A DNA stretch of 10,615 nt from Betaproteobacteria bacterium HGW-Betaproteobacteria-20 (lineage in GTDB: Bacteria; Pseudomonadota; Gammaproteobacteria; Burkholderiales; Methylophilaceae), in contig PHCL01000016.1 in assembly GCA_002842195.1 (NCBI GenBank), forward strand, positions 1 through 10,615, in the 5' to 3' direction. The translations under genes and the position numbers were made by a program. The notes beneath the pieces were generated by a model. It saw only the letters and a program-made list of their open reading frames with translations, did no database searches and was not told where the DNA came from. Shown here piece by piece: positions 1-7,122 of the stretch (its first letter is position 1; each line of letters starts with the position of its first letter).

Positions 1-404
1 CCATGCATGACCGGCAACTCCGCGCTGGGCGTGACTTAGTAGTGCAGTTAGCGCCCACTTACGTGGTACCTGTTAAGCCACTTGCCATGCAGCGCTTACT
101 AGATAATCTGGTCGGCAATGCCTATGCTTATGGGCGTGGTCAGGTTCGTGTTGCCAGCAAAATCACCGCTGAATACATTGTCATTAGCGTGTTTGACAAC
201 GGTCCAGGCATCCCCGCAACCCATGTAGAAAAACTACTGCGCCCGTTTGAGCGCCTGGACACAGCACGTAGTAACGCTGGCGGTAGCGGCTTGGGCTTAG
301 CGATTGCCGACCGCATTGCAAAACTGCATCATGGGAAATTAGAGTTAATCAATAGGCCCGAAGGTGGGCTGGAAGCACGGTTGAGTATTCCGATTAAAAA
401 TTAA
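1..404 (+). CDS. Sensor histidine kinase, C-terminal ATPase domain (partial, EnvZ-like)
   Basis: This is the 3' end of a two-component sensor kinase; the sensor, HAMP and His-phosphorylation regions lie off the left edge, so the Met codon at base 3 is internal. The visible ~133 residues form an HATPase_c domain. Counting from that Met, the N box is around NLVGNAYAYG (35-44, with key Asn39), the G1 box is DNGPGI (65-70), the F box is RPFERLD (80-86) and the G2 box is GGSGLGLAI (93-101). It ends with the usual GGLEARLSIP strand. The G2 region and GGLEAR tail resemble the EnvZ/OmpR-partner class, so an EnvZ-like inner-membrane kinase is likely, but the ligand and the partner regulator cannot be read from this fragment. 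The stop at 402-404 lies 3 nt from the stop of the convergent diguanylate cyclase gene. Kinase identity is very sure; the EnvZ assignment is moderate. Confidence 0.9.
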   Translation, partial: MHDRQLRAGRDLVVQLAPTYVVPVKPLAMQRLLDNLVGNAYAYGRGQVRVASKITAEYIVISVFDNGPGIPATHVEKLLRPFERLDTARSNAGGSGLGLAIADRIAKLHHGKLELINRPEGGLEARLSIPIKN

Positions 405-407
405 AAA

Positions 408-1736
408 CTAATCATTAGCCTTAGATGTTGCCAAATTGTTGGCAGCGTCAATACAAACCTGATTTCTGCCAGCTTGTTTAGCGCGGTACAGATTTTTATC
501 TGCCTGATTCATCATCAAGTCCAAATTGCTATTAATCACATTGCAAACGCCTATGCTACAGGTATATTGCACATTCCATTGCTTCAATTTTAGTGTTTGA
601 TTTGCGACTATTTGCCTGAAGTGTTCAATATTGCTAAAGTCTGACATGTATTGATTTGATGTGCTAATGACTGCAAACTCCTCCCCTCCGATTCGCGCCA
701 CTATATCATTTGAAAAATGCGATTTTAATAAAGAGGCGAAATTTTTAATGACTTCATCACCAATATCATGTCCATAGTTATCATTGATTTTCTTAAAAAA
801 ATCAATGTCGAACATCATTACGGTTAAGCTGTCACCATTATTGACAGCTTGCAGTAGTTTATTACCTTGCTCAAAAAAATATCGCCGATTATATAGCCCA
901 CTTAAGAAGTCGGTATTGGATAGTCTTCTAGCCAAGGTCACAGCATCTAACATATCCAGGTTTTGAGTGACTCGGCACAACAGCATTTCATAATTAAATG
1001 GCTTGGCTATAAAATCATTTGCTCCGGATTTTAAAAATTTCACTGTGATACGCGGGTCTGAGGAACTGGAAATTCCAATAATAACCAGCGTATCTTTGCT
1101 GTACATTACCCGTATTTTTTCTGTGAGTGTATAGCCATCCATATTTGGCATCTGATTATCAACCAATATCAGTTTGATATTGGGGTTTTGATTGAGAATG
1201 TCTAATGCCTGGGCGCCGTTGCTCGCCTGAAGCACTTCAAATTTTTGCAGCTTGAGTTCTCGTACAATCAAAAACCTGGACACCATGGAGTCATCCACCA
1301 CCATCACCTGAACAGCACAATTTTTATAAATGCGTGAAATTAAATCGCAAATATAAACGCCATGTACCGCACTGTCTTTTATTACATAATCAATCACATG
1401 ATGCTTGATTAGTTGGTCTCTCATTTTATCTTCGTAGTAATGCACAATAGCAATCACAGGCACATTAAACTCGCCTAGAAGATCTACCTTTTCAAACTCT
1501 GAGGAATCTAAATTCAGTATACTGGTAATGCCGATAAAAAACTTGCTGGTATTTAACGTAAGTACTTTTCGTGCCATTTCTACGTCGCGGACAATGGTTA
1601 CCGATACCGGCAATCGGCTTTCTATTGTTCCTTTAAGCGCGCATGAAAAACTTTCATCTGACTCTAAAAGCAATACGTGATATTGCTTCTTGTCTCTTTC
1701 CAGCGCGTTCGCTTTACGAAAATTTTGCTTGGGCAT
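408..1736 (-). CDS. Response regulator: pseudo-receiver, receiver and GGDEF diguanylate cyclase
   Basis: This cytoplasmic protein of 442 aa is predicted to make c-di-GMP from two GTP. The domains in order are a degenerate receiver (~19-139), a canonical receiver (~143-261) and GGDEF (~269-429). Receiver 2 has the acidic pair D148-D149, phospho-acceptor D193 (VDNQMPNMDG), S223 and K245 (AKPF). Receiver 1 keeps a Lys (K120, VIKD), but Thr/Ser (T71/S72) sits where the acceptor Asp should be and the acidic pair is E/S, so it is probably not phosphorylated. The cyclase domain has D310 in FDIDFF, the KINDNYGH segment, and active-site GGEEF at 350-354. The allosteric I-site position reads FSND, not RxxD. 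PleD also has two receivers before GGDEF, but there the first is the phosphorylated one. A TTG six codons upstream (1754) is in frame, but the ATG at 1736 has a strong GGGAGGG 5 nt away, so I prefer it. The gene follows cysG by 30 nt. The cognate kinase is unknown. Confidence 0.93.
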   Translation of the reverse strand: MPKQNFRKANALERDKKQYHVLLLESDESFSCALKGTIESRLPVSVTIVRDVEMARKVLTLNTSKFFIGITSILNLDSSEFEKVDLLGEFNVPVIAIVHYYEDKMRDQLIKHHVIDYVIKDSAVHGVYICDLISRIYKNCAVQVMVVDDSMVSRFLIVRELKLQKFEVLQASNGAQALDILNQNPNIKLILVDNQMPNMDGYTLTEKIRVMYSKDTLVIIGISSSSDPRITVKFLKSGANDFIAKPFNYEMLLCRVTQNLDMLDAVTLARRLSNTDFLSGLYNRRYFFEQGNKLLQAVNNGDSLTVMMFDIDFFKKINDNYGHDIGDEVIKNFASLLKSHFSNDIVARIGGEEFAVISTSNQYMSDFSNIEHFRQIVANQTLKLKQWNVQYTCSIGVCNVINSNLDLMMNQADKNLYRAKQAGRNQVCIDAANNLATSKAND

Positions 1737-1741
1737 CAATA

Positions 1742-1748
1742 CCCTCCC
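1742..1748 (-). promoter_or_regulatory. Shine-Dalgarno fixing the diguanylate cyclase start
   Basis: On the minus strand GGGAGGG is followed by TATTG and then ATG (1736-1734). It is a strong ribosome binding site at 5-nt spacing. It decides between this ATG and an in-frame TTG at 1754, whose own upstream sequence shows no comparable site. Confidence 0.75.
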
Positions 1749-1766
1749 GAACAACCATGTGTGCCA

Positions 1767-3188
1767 CTAACTACTGTTGGAATCATTGTGGGGTGCCCTG
1801 TAATTTGCGGGTTCAAACCAGTTTAATTTCTCACGCAATTGCACCACCTCACCAATAATGGTCAAACATGGCGGCTTCATTTCAGCTAGGTCTACTTTTT
1901 CTGCTAAATCTTTCAGCGTTGCCGTAACCACGCGCTGCCTTTGCGTGGTACCTTGCTGGATTACCGCCGCCGGCATGTCAGGCGATACACCATGCGCTAT
2001 GAGTTGCCGGCAAATTTCTGCCAGCCCCACCAAGCCCATGTAAATCACCACGGTTTGTCGTGGCCGCGACATGGCGACCCAATCCAAATCCAGTGTACCA
2101 TCTTTAAGGTGACCTGTAATGAACAGGCAAGCCTGCGCATAATCGCGGTGCGTAAGCGGAATGCCGGCATAGCTGGAAACACCATTAGCAGCTGTAATGC
2201 CAGGCACCACCTGAAACGGTACATTATGTTGCATTAAGGTTTCAATTTCCTCGCCACCGCGCCCGAAAATAAACGGGTCACCGCCTTTTAAGCGCAATAC
2301 TCGTTTACCTTCCAGCGCCAATCTGGCCAGCAGTGCGTTAATTTCTTCTTGTGGCAGCGTATGCTGGTCGCGTGATTTACCAACAAAAATCAGCTCGGCA
2401 TCACGCCGCACCAACTCCATGACTTCCGGGCTGACTAATTTGTCATACACACAAACATCGCATTGCTGCATCAGGCGCAGCGCCCTGAAGGTCAGTAAAT
2501 CAGGGTCACCTGGACCACCTCCGACCAAATAAACTTCGCCATGATGTTGAGGGGCAGACTTTTCAGACAACAGATTATCTAACGCTTGCCGCGCCGCCGC
2601 TTCCTGCCCAGCCATAATACGCTCGACAATCGGCCCTTGCAGTACGCCTTCCCAAAAAATGCGGCGCGCTTGGACGGTAGTGAATTTTGCCTTCACCTTT
2701 TCTCTGAATTCGCCCGCGATACCGGCGATGCGTCCATAGCCCGCCGGCAACATGGTTTCAATTTTCGTGCGTATGTAACGCGCCAGCACGGGCGCAGTAC
2801 CCTCGCTCGAAATCGCAATCACAATGGGCGACCTTTCTACAATAGACGCCATGGTAAACGTGCATAAAGCCGGTGAATCGACTACATTTACCGGAATGTT
2901 TTGTGCCTTTGCCGCGACTGAAACCGCTACATTCACCGCTTCGATATCCGTAGCCGCAATCACCAGACATGCACCTGTCAGCAGGTTTTCAGAAAATTCA
3001 GCATTGATATAGGTGATTTTCCCGTCATCGGCGAGTGCCTGTAATTGAGTACAAATTTCGGGGGAATAAAGCGTAATTGCCGCGTTAGCCTTGAGTAGCG
3101 TAGCAACCTTACGCGCAGCCACCTCGCCACCGCCGATGACAACACATGGGCGGTGCGTGATATTCATAAAAATGGGAAGTGCTTGCAT
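1767..3188 (-). CDS. cysG: Siroheme synthase (fused methyltransferase/dehydrogenase/ferrochelatase)
   Basis: This 473-aa protein has the full two-module layout of E. coli CysG (457 aa). The N-terminal CysG-B/Met8-like module (~1-210) oxidises precorrin-2 with NAD+ and inserts iron. It shows the nucleotide loop VVIGGGEVAARK (17-28), VIAATD (76-81) and the catalytic Asp104 in NVVDSP, followed by SSEGTAPV at 127-134. The C-terminal SAM-dependent uroporphyrinogen III methyltransferase module (~217-460) shows LVGGGPGDPDLLT (221-233), YDKLVS (248-253), the GGDPFIFGRGGEE loop (302-314), VVPGITAA (327-334), PLTHRDYAQ (344-352) and YMGL (383-386). The start MQALPIF matches the family N-terminus, and AGGTC lies about 8 nt upstream. 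The product serves assimilatory sulfite or nitrite reductase; neither target enzyme is in view. The gene is divergent from miaB and probably cotranscribed with the cyclase gene behind it. The last ~12 residues are a nonconserved polar tail. Confidence 0.97.
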   Translation of the reverse strand: MQALPIFMNITHRPCVVIGGGEVAARKVATLLKANAAITLYSPEICTQLQALADDGKITYINAEFSENLLTGACLVIAATDIEAVNVAVSVAAKAQNIPVNVVDSPALCTFTMASIVERSPIVIAISSEGTAPVLARYIRTKIETMLPAGYGRIAGIAGEFREKVKAKFTTVQARRIFWEGVLQGPIVERIMAGQEAAARQALDNLLSEKSAPQHHGEVYLVGGGPGDPDLLTFRALRLMQQCDVCVYDKLVSPEVMELVRRDAELIFVGKSRDQHTLPQEEINALLARLALEGKRVLRLKGGDPFIFGRGGEEIETLMQHNVPFQVVPGITAANGVSSYAGIPLTHRDYAQACLFITGHLKDGTLDLDWVAMSRPRQTVVIYMGLVGLAEICRQLIAHGVSPDMPAAVIQQGTTQRQRVVTATLKDLAEKVDLAEMKPPCLTIIGEVVQLREKLNWFEPANYRAPHNDSNSS

Positions 3189-3299
3189 GCGTCTTGACCT
3201 GCTTAAGTGTTAGCCTATTTTACCTCGCACCAGGCAACTTTGCGTGTGGCAAGTGACCAAATGCGCTAAAATTATGTTTTACTCAATTGCAGCTAAGCC
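3189..3299. promoter_or_regulatory. Divergent cysG/miaB intergenic promoter region
   Basis: These 111 nt separate the two gene starts and must hold both promoters unless miaB is transcribed from elsewhere. Toward miaB, TTGACC (3194-3199) lies 16 nt before TATTTT (3216-3221), giving 5/6 and 4/6 matches to sigma-70 elements. A separate TAAAAT at 3267-3272 has no good -35. Toward cysG, a minus-strand TAAAAT occurs in the TTTTACC stretch near 3218-3225, without a convincing -35. I see no clear CysB or other operator. All of these are matches by eye. Confidence 0.35.
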
Positions 3300-4676
3300 T
3301 TGAATTCTACTGAAAAAAAATTAACTTCACCCGCCATCAATTCAGATGCGCCAAAAAAAGTGTTTATTAAAACCTTCGGATGCCAAATGAATGAGTATGA
3401 TTCATCGCGCATGGCGGATATGCTGTCTTCCAGCGATGGTATGACGCAAACTGAAAACGTGGATGAAGCCGATGTGATTTTGCTTAACACCTGCTCTGTG
3501 CGTGAAAAAGCCGAAGACAAAGTATTTAGCCATCTTGGACGATTTATTCCACTTAAAGCCAAAAACCCCAATTTAATCATAGGGGTGGGTGGCTGTGTGG
3601 CCAGTCAGGAAGGCGATAACATCATCAAACGCGCGCCATATGTGGATGTGGTTTTTGGCCCGCAGACCCTGCACCGCCTGCCTGACATGATTAAAAGTAG
3701 CCAAAGCAGCGGCAAATCGCAAGTGGATATTTCATTTCCGGAAATTGAAAAATTCGACCATTTGCCGCCGCCGCGTGTAGAAGGCGCCAGTGCATTTTTA
3801 AGCATTATGGAAGGTTGCAGCAAATATTGCAGCTTTTGCGTAGTGCCTTACACACGCGGCGAAGAAGTCTCGCGTCCCTTTGCAGATATTTTGACTGAAG
3901 CCGTACAATTGGCCGAACAGGGCGTAAAAGAGCTCACCTTGCTTGGGCAAAATGTAAACGCTTACCGTGCCCAATACGACGGTGTAGAAGCTGATTTAGC
4001 CATGCTGATTGAAACTATCGCCGAAATCCCGCAAATTGGCCGCATCCGCTTCACCACCAGCCACCCAAATGAAATGAATCAACGATTGATTGATTGTTTC
4101 GCCAATATTCCGAAATTGGCAGTGCAGTTGCATTTACCGGTACAGGCAGGTTCTGACCGCATTTTAATGGCCATGAAGCGCAATTACACAACGTTGCAGT
4201 ATAAATCCACCATACGCAAACTGCGTGCTGCCAGCCCGAATTTAACGTTTACCTCTGATTTTATTATCGGTTTTCCAGGTGAATCTGAGTCCGACTTTGA
4301 AGCAACGGTAAAACTCATGACAGAAGTAGGTTTTGATGCCAGCTTCAGCTTTTTATATAGTCCGCGGCCTGGCACGCCCGCCGCTTTTATTAAGGATGAT
4401 ACGCCGCAGCCAGTGAAACTGGAACGCCTAACCAGACTGCAAGCCATAAACGAAGCGCAGGCCAAAGCCATATCAACAGCCATGCTGGGCACGACGCAAC
4501 GGGTGTTGATTGAAAGTGCGTCATGGAAAGACAGCGAGTTACTGGCAGGCAAAACTGACAACAACCGCGTGGTAGATATAGCAGGCGATGCCAGTTTAAT
4601 CGGCACTTTTGTCAATGTATGCATTACCGATGTAACCAACCCCAAACGGTTGCGCGGTGAAATTATCCAAGGTTAA
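3300..4676 (+). CDS. miaB: tRNA-2-methylthio-N6-dimethylallyladenosine synthase
   Basis: MiaB is a radical-SAM enzyme that adds a methylthio group to i6A37 in tRNAs reading UNN codons. From the TTG start the protein is 458 aa. The N-terminal UPF0004 domain carries the three auxiliary-cluster cysteines: C28 ([12 protein letters not shown]), C65 ([13 protein letters not shown]) and C99 (GGCVASQEG). The radical-SAM CxxxCxxC is C173-C177-C180 ([10 protein letters not shown]), with [12 protein letters not shown] after it. FIIGFPGE (321-328) and [10 protein letters not shown] (353-362) are family landmarks, and a C-terminal TRAM RNA-binding domain spans ~385-456. The start is uncertain: an in-frame stop at 3294-3296 rules out anything further upstream, the TTG at 3300 has no evident Shine-Dalgarno, and a GTG at 3360 would give the compact N-terminus (VFIKTFGCQ) closer to E. 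coli MiaB. phoH follows after 12 nt, so the two are probably cotranscribed. Confidence 0.97.
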   Translation: MNSTEKKLTSPAINSDAPKKVFIKTFGCQMNEYDSSRMADMLSSSDGMTQTENVDEADVILLNTCSVREKAEDKVFSHLGRFIPLKAKNPNLIIGVGGCVASQEGDNIIKRAPYVDVVFGPQTLHRLPDMIKSSQSSGKSQVDISFPEIEKFDHLPPPRVEGASAFLSIMEGCSKYCSFCVVPYTRGEEVSRPFADILTEAVQLAEQGVKELTLLGQNVNAYRAQYDGVEADLAMLIETIAEIPQIGRIRFTTSHPNEMNQRLIDCFANIPKLAVQLHLPVQAGSDRILMAMKRNYTTLQYKSTIRKLRAASPNLTFTSDFIIGFPGESESDFEATVKLMTEVGFDASFSFLYSPRPGTPAAFIKDDTPQPVKLERLTRLQAINEAQAKAISTAMLGTTQRVLIESASWKDSELLAGKTDNNRVVDIAGDASLIGTFVNVCITDVTNPKRLRGEIIQG

Positions 4677-4688
4677 TACACAGAATAT

Positions 4689-5639
4689 ATGGAAATCACC
4701 CTAAGCCCGGAAGACAATACTCGCCTGGCCAACCTGTGCGGCGCACTCGATGAAAACATCAAGCAGATTGAAAGTGCGCTGGATGTGAGCATTGCACGCC
4801 GAGGCGCGCATATCAGGCTGGACGGCGAACCACATAATGCGCGCCTGGCAGCGCAGCTGCTGGAAAACTTTTACGTGCGGGCAAAAAACCCAATCGGCCT
4901 GGATGAGATTCAGCTTGGCCTGGTAGAAATAGATAAATTAAAACCTGAAGACGTCGCGACCTCCAACGCCCCTACGCTAATGACGCGCCGCACCGAACTG
5001 CATGGCCGCACACCGCGCCAAATCTCATATTTGCAGCAGATTCAGGATCACGACATTACCTTTGGCATAGGCCCGGCAGGTACGGGCAAGACGTATTTAG
5101 CCGTTGCCAGCGCGGTAGATGCCATGAGTCGCGACCGCGTAAAGCGCATTGTGCTGGTGCGTCCGGCAGTTGAGGCCGGCGAAAAACTAGGTTTCTTACC
5201 TGGTGATTTAAACCAGAAAGTTGACCCGTATTTACGCCCTTTGTATGACGCGCTGTATGATTTAGCAGGTTACGATACGGTGAATAAAATGTTTGAGCGC
5301 GGCGCAATTGAAGTTGCGCCACTGGCTTATATGCGCGGCAGAACACTAAACCAAAGCTTTATTATTTTAGATGAAGCACAAAACACCACGCCGGAACAAA
5401 TGAAAATGTTTTTAACGCGGATTGGGTTTGGCACAAAAGCGGTCATTACGGGTGATGTGACGCAAATAGACTTACAAAAACATCAAAAAAGCGGTTTGGT
5501 TGAGGCGCAAAAAGTCTTAAAAGATATCAAGGGGATTGCCATGACACACTTTTTATCTGCTGATGTCGTGCGCCACCCTTTGGTGCAAAAAATCGTAAAT
5601 GCCTATGAGGCTTATGAGCTCAATAATTCAGTTAGTTAA
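4689..5639 (+). CDS. phoH: PhoH-family P-loop ATPase (YbeZ-like)
   Basis: This cytoplasmic ATPase of 316 aa belongs to the PhoH/YbeZ family and has a complete core. Walker A is GPAGTGKT (128-135). VLVRPAVEAGEKLGFLPGD (155-173) is the family signature. Walker B is FIILDEAQN (224-232), and TGDVTQIDL (254-262) acts as a sensor-like motif. The N-terminal ~70 residues (IARRGAHIRLDG region) form a small domain with a KH-like look, as in other YbeZ proteins. The biochemical role is not settled; links to RNA metabolism and ribosome maturation with YbeY are known for the family. It follows miaB by 12 nt with no obvious Shine-Dalgarno, so translation may depend on readthrough from miaB. The usual next gene, ybeY, is missing: a 241-nt spacer and the opposite-strand ccm operon follow instead. 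Annotations also call this gene ybeZ. Confidence 0.95.
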   Translation: MEITLSPEDNTRLANLCGALDENIKQIESALDVSIARRGAHIRLDGEPHNARLAAQLLENFYVRAKNPIGLDEIQLGLVEIDKLKPEDVATSNAPTLMTRRTELHGRTPRQISYLQQIQDHDITFGIGPAGTGKTYLAVASAVDAMSRDRVKRIVLVRPAVEAGEKLGFLPGDLNQKVDPYLRPLYDALYDLAGYDTVNKMFERGAIEVAPLAYMRGRTLNQSFIILDEAQNTTPEQMKMFLTRIGFGTKAVITGDVTQIDLQKHQKSGLVEAQKVLKDIKGIAMTHFLSADVVRHPLVQKIVNAYEAYELNNSVS

Positions 5640-5698
5640 TCTGCGGCGAACTTTTGTATAAAGGTATTTTTGTTACAAAAAACCATTAAAAATCCTCG

Positions 5699-5748
5699 AG
5701 AGAAAAACAATGCCCTGAGAGCCTTTATCTACAAGGCTCTCAGGGCAT
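5699..5748 (-). terminator. Rho-independent terminator for the ccm transcript
   Basis: There is a perfect 16-bp inverted repeat, ATGCCCTGAGAGCCTT (5710-5725) against AAGGCTCTCAGGGCAT (5733-5748), with a 7-nt loop. On the minus strand the stem is followed directly by TTGTTTTTCTCT, a classic U-tract, so it should end transcription coming from ccmI, whose stop is 133 nt earlier. On the plus strand no T-run follows (CGCCCATGAAGG), so its use as the phoH terminator is doubtful, although such a stem could still protect the phoH mRNA 3' end. GGGCATCGCCC (5743-5753) could form a small competing hairpin. Confidence 0.8.
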
Positions 5749-5880
5749 CGCCCATGAAGGCATATTAAGTTTAACTGAAAACAGGCTTTTAATGCGCTTA
5801 CTTAACAGGTAAGTATAATATCGACTTTCGCACAAAGGCTTGTTAGCACGCTAAGGTTTCTAATCCTGCCAGACTGGTAT
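5749..5880. other. Unassigned spacer between ccmI stop and terminator
   Basis: These 132 nt hold no credible ORF on either strand. A TATAAT (5814-5819, plus strand) has no acceptable -35 at 16-18 nt. A short inverted repeat, CTTAC...GTAAG, flanks TTAACAG near 5797-5813. Read on the minus strand, this is the 3' untranslated region of the ccm mRNA. No known RNA family was recognised. Confidence 0.5.
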
Positions 5881-7122
5881 TTACTGCACAATTTCATCTA
5901 CGATGATATTCACACCCTCGCCCGCAGCCTTAACTACTGCCGTTTTACCTTGAAAATCACCCGCCTGCGCCGTAGCATCGCCCGCTTTTGAGATACGCGC
6001 AACCACAACAACCTCACCGGCTTGTGAAAGTTTGTGGTCTGGCATCATTGCACTGCTATCGTCCAAATGATAACTGTAAGGCAAGTCTTTTGCGGTAATG
6101 CGCACGATGGCAAGCGGCATAGCCGAACCTTGTATTGGTCGCGCAAATATAAATACCGAATCAGATGAATCCAGCTTGTTTGCCAAGGCAGGCGCAATAC
6201 TCACTGTGCCGCTAATGCCAGCATTTGAAACTGCAGATTGTTTTTGTTCAGGCGTTGCTATGTTCTTTACTGCAGGCGGTTTTTCGCCAGAGGCTGCATA
6301 GACTTGATCGATAGCGGCCTGTATGTCAGGCAAATTAGGTGAATCCGCAGGCAGGTTTTTCTGTAAACGCTGCCAGAAATCAATCGACTGTTTGTAATCT
6401 TGGTGCTGAAACGCGACGGTTGCCGCCAGCATCAGTGTTTTGGTGTGATCAGGATTGAGTTTAAGAGCTTTATTGATTAGCTCTTCTGGCAGGCCAATCA
6501 GGTTGTAACCGTTAATCACGCCCAAGGCATCGGCGTAATCAGCATAAATTTGCGGGTCATCCGTAACAATCTTAGTCGCTTTTTCATAAGCAGCTGCGGC
6601 CTCCTCATGGCGACCAAGCTCTAAATAAGACCTGGCAAGCAAGGCCCAGCCCGTGCCATCTTCCGGGTTTTCCTCCAGCTTAGCTTTTAGTGATGCCAGC
6701 ATCGGCTCAATTTGAGCATTCATGTTACGTTCAGCAGTAATATCCGGGCTAGCGACAGGCATACCAATCAAAGCTGGATTGCCAATTACCATGTATAAAG
6801 CCGCTGAAGCCAAAGGGAGCAATAGCAGTAAAATTGCGGCTAAACGACGATCTGGCTGACTATTTGAAACTAGCGGCGCAGCTGAACCTACTTCATCAAG
6901 CACACGACGTTCCAGCTCGTTTTTTGCAATGCTATATTGAGCCTCGTCCAGCATGCCATTGATCTTATCTTGTTCAATCTCTTCAAATTGTAGTCGAAAA
7001 ATATCACGCTTTTCTGCATTGGCATCAGTTGCTGTTGCCGCGCTCGGGCGCAACAATGGATACAGGGTAAAGGTGACTACAATTACCAGTAATACAATTA
7101 CAATCGCCAAAAATACCAGCAT
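5881..7122 (-). CDS. ccmI: Cytochrome c biogenesis protein CcmI (CycH)
   Basis: CcmI is the apocytochrome c chaperone of the System I heme ligation complex. It binds the C-terminus of apocytochromes and delivers them to CcmF/CcmH. The protein is 413 aa. Membrane segment 1 is at ~2-24, followed by a cytoplasmic loop with a helical, possibly coiled-coil stretch (FRLQFEEIEQDKINGMLDEAQ region, 42-62; ELERRVLDE, 69-77). Membrane segment 2 is at ~93-114. A periplasmic TPR domain (~154-257) includes GWALLARSYLELGRHEEAAAAYEKA-type repeats. A C-terminal beta-rich domain (~301-413) follows (SGTVSIAP, VFIFARP). Its ATG shares one base with the ccmH stop (TAATG), and AAGGA lies 6 nt upstream, so translation is well supported and probably coupled. 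It is the last gene of the operon before the terminator at 5699-5748. Confidence 0.94.
   Translation of the reverse strand: MLVFLAIVIVLLVIVVTFTLYPLLRPSAATATDANAEKRDIFRLQFEEIEQDKINGMLDEAQYSIAKNELERRVLDEVGSAAPLVSNSQPDRRLAAILLLLLPLASAALYMVIGNPALIGMPVASPDITAERNMNAQIEPMLASLKAKLEENPEDGTGWALLARSYLELGRHEEAAAAYEKATKIVTDDPQIYADYADALGVINGYNLIGLPEELINKALKLNPDHTKTLMLAATVAFQHQDYKQSIDFWQRLQKNLPADSPNLPDIQAAIDQVYAASGEKPPAVKNIATPEQKQSAVSNAGISGTVSIAPALANKLDSSDSVFIFARPIQGSAMPLAIVRITAKDLPYSYHLDDSSAMMPDHKLSQAGEVVVVARISKAGDATAQAGDFQGKTAVVKAAGEGVNIIVDEIVQ

Noticed and set aside
782..807. Inverted repeat CATTGATTTT / AAAATCAATG with a 6-nt loop inside the cyclase gene
   Set aside because: It falls exactly on codons for the conserved IDFFKKIND motif of GGDEF domains, so the symmetry is most likely a by-product of coding sequence.
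1941..2237. Open reading frames opposite cysG, and many others opposite miaB, phoH and ccmF
   Set aside because: They lie wholly inside strongly conserved genes on the other strand, lack ribosome sites and show no family motif.
3236..3254. TTGC-GTGTG-GCAA repeat in the cysG-miaB gap as an operator or hairpin
   Set aside because: Only a 4-bp perfect core, extended only with a bulge; expected by chance and unrelated to any operator I recognise.
5663..5684. GGTATTTTTG-TTA-CAAAAAACC repeat just after phoH, considered as a phoH terminator
   Set aside because: The stem is almost all A-T with a bulge, and no T-tract follows on the plus strand, so it is too weak to call.
5814..5819. TATAAT on the plus strand in the phoH-ccmI spacer as a promoter
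   Set aside because: No -35 resembling TTGACA at 16-18 nt spacing, and no forward gene lies downstream. The minus-strand reading also lacks a -35.
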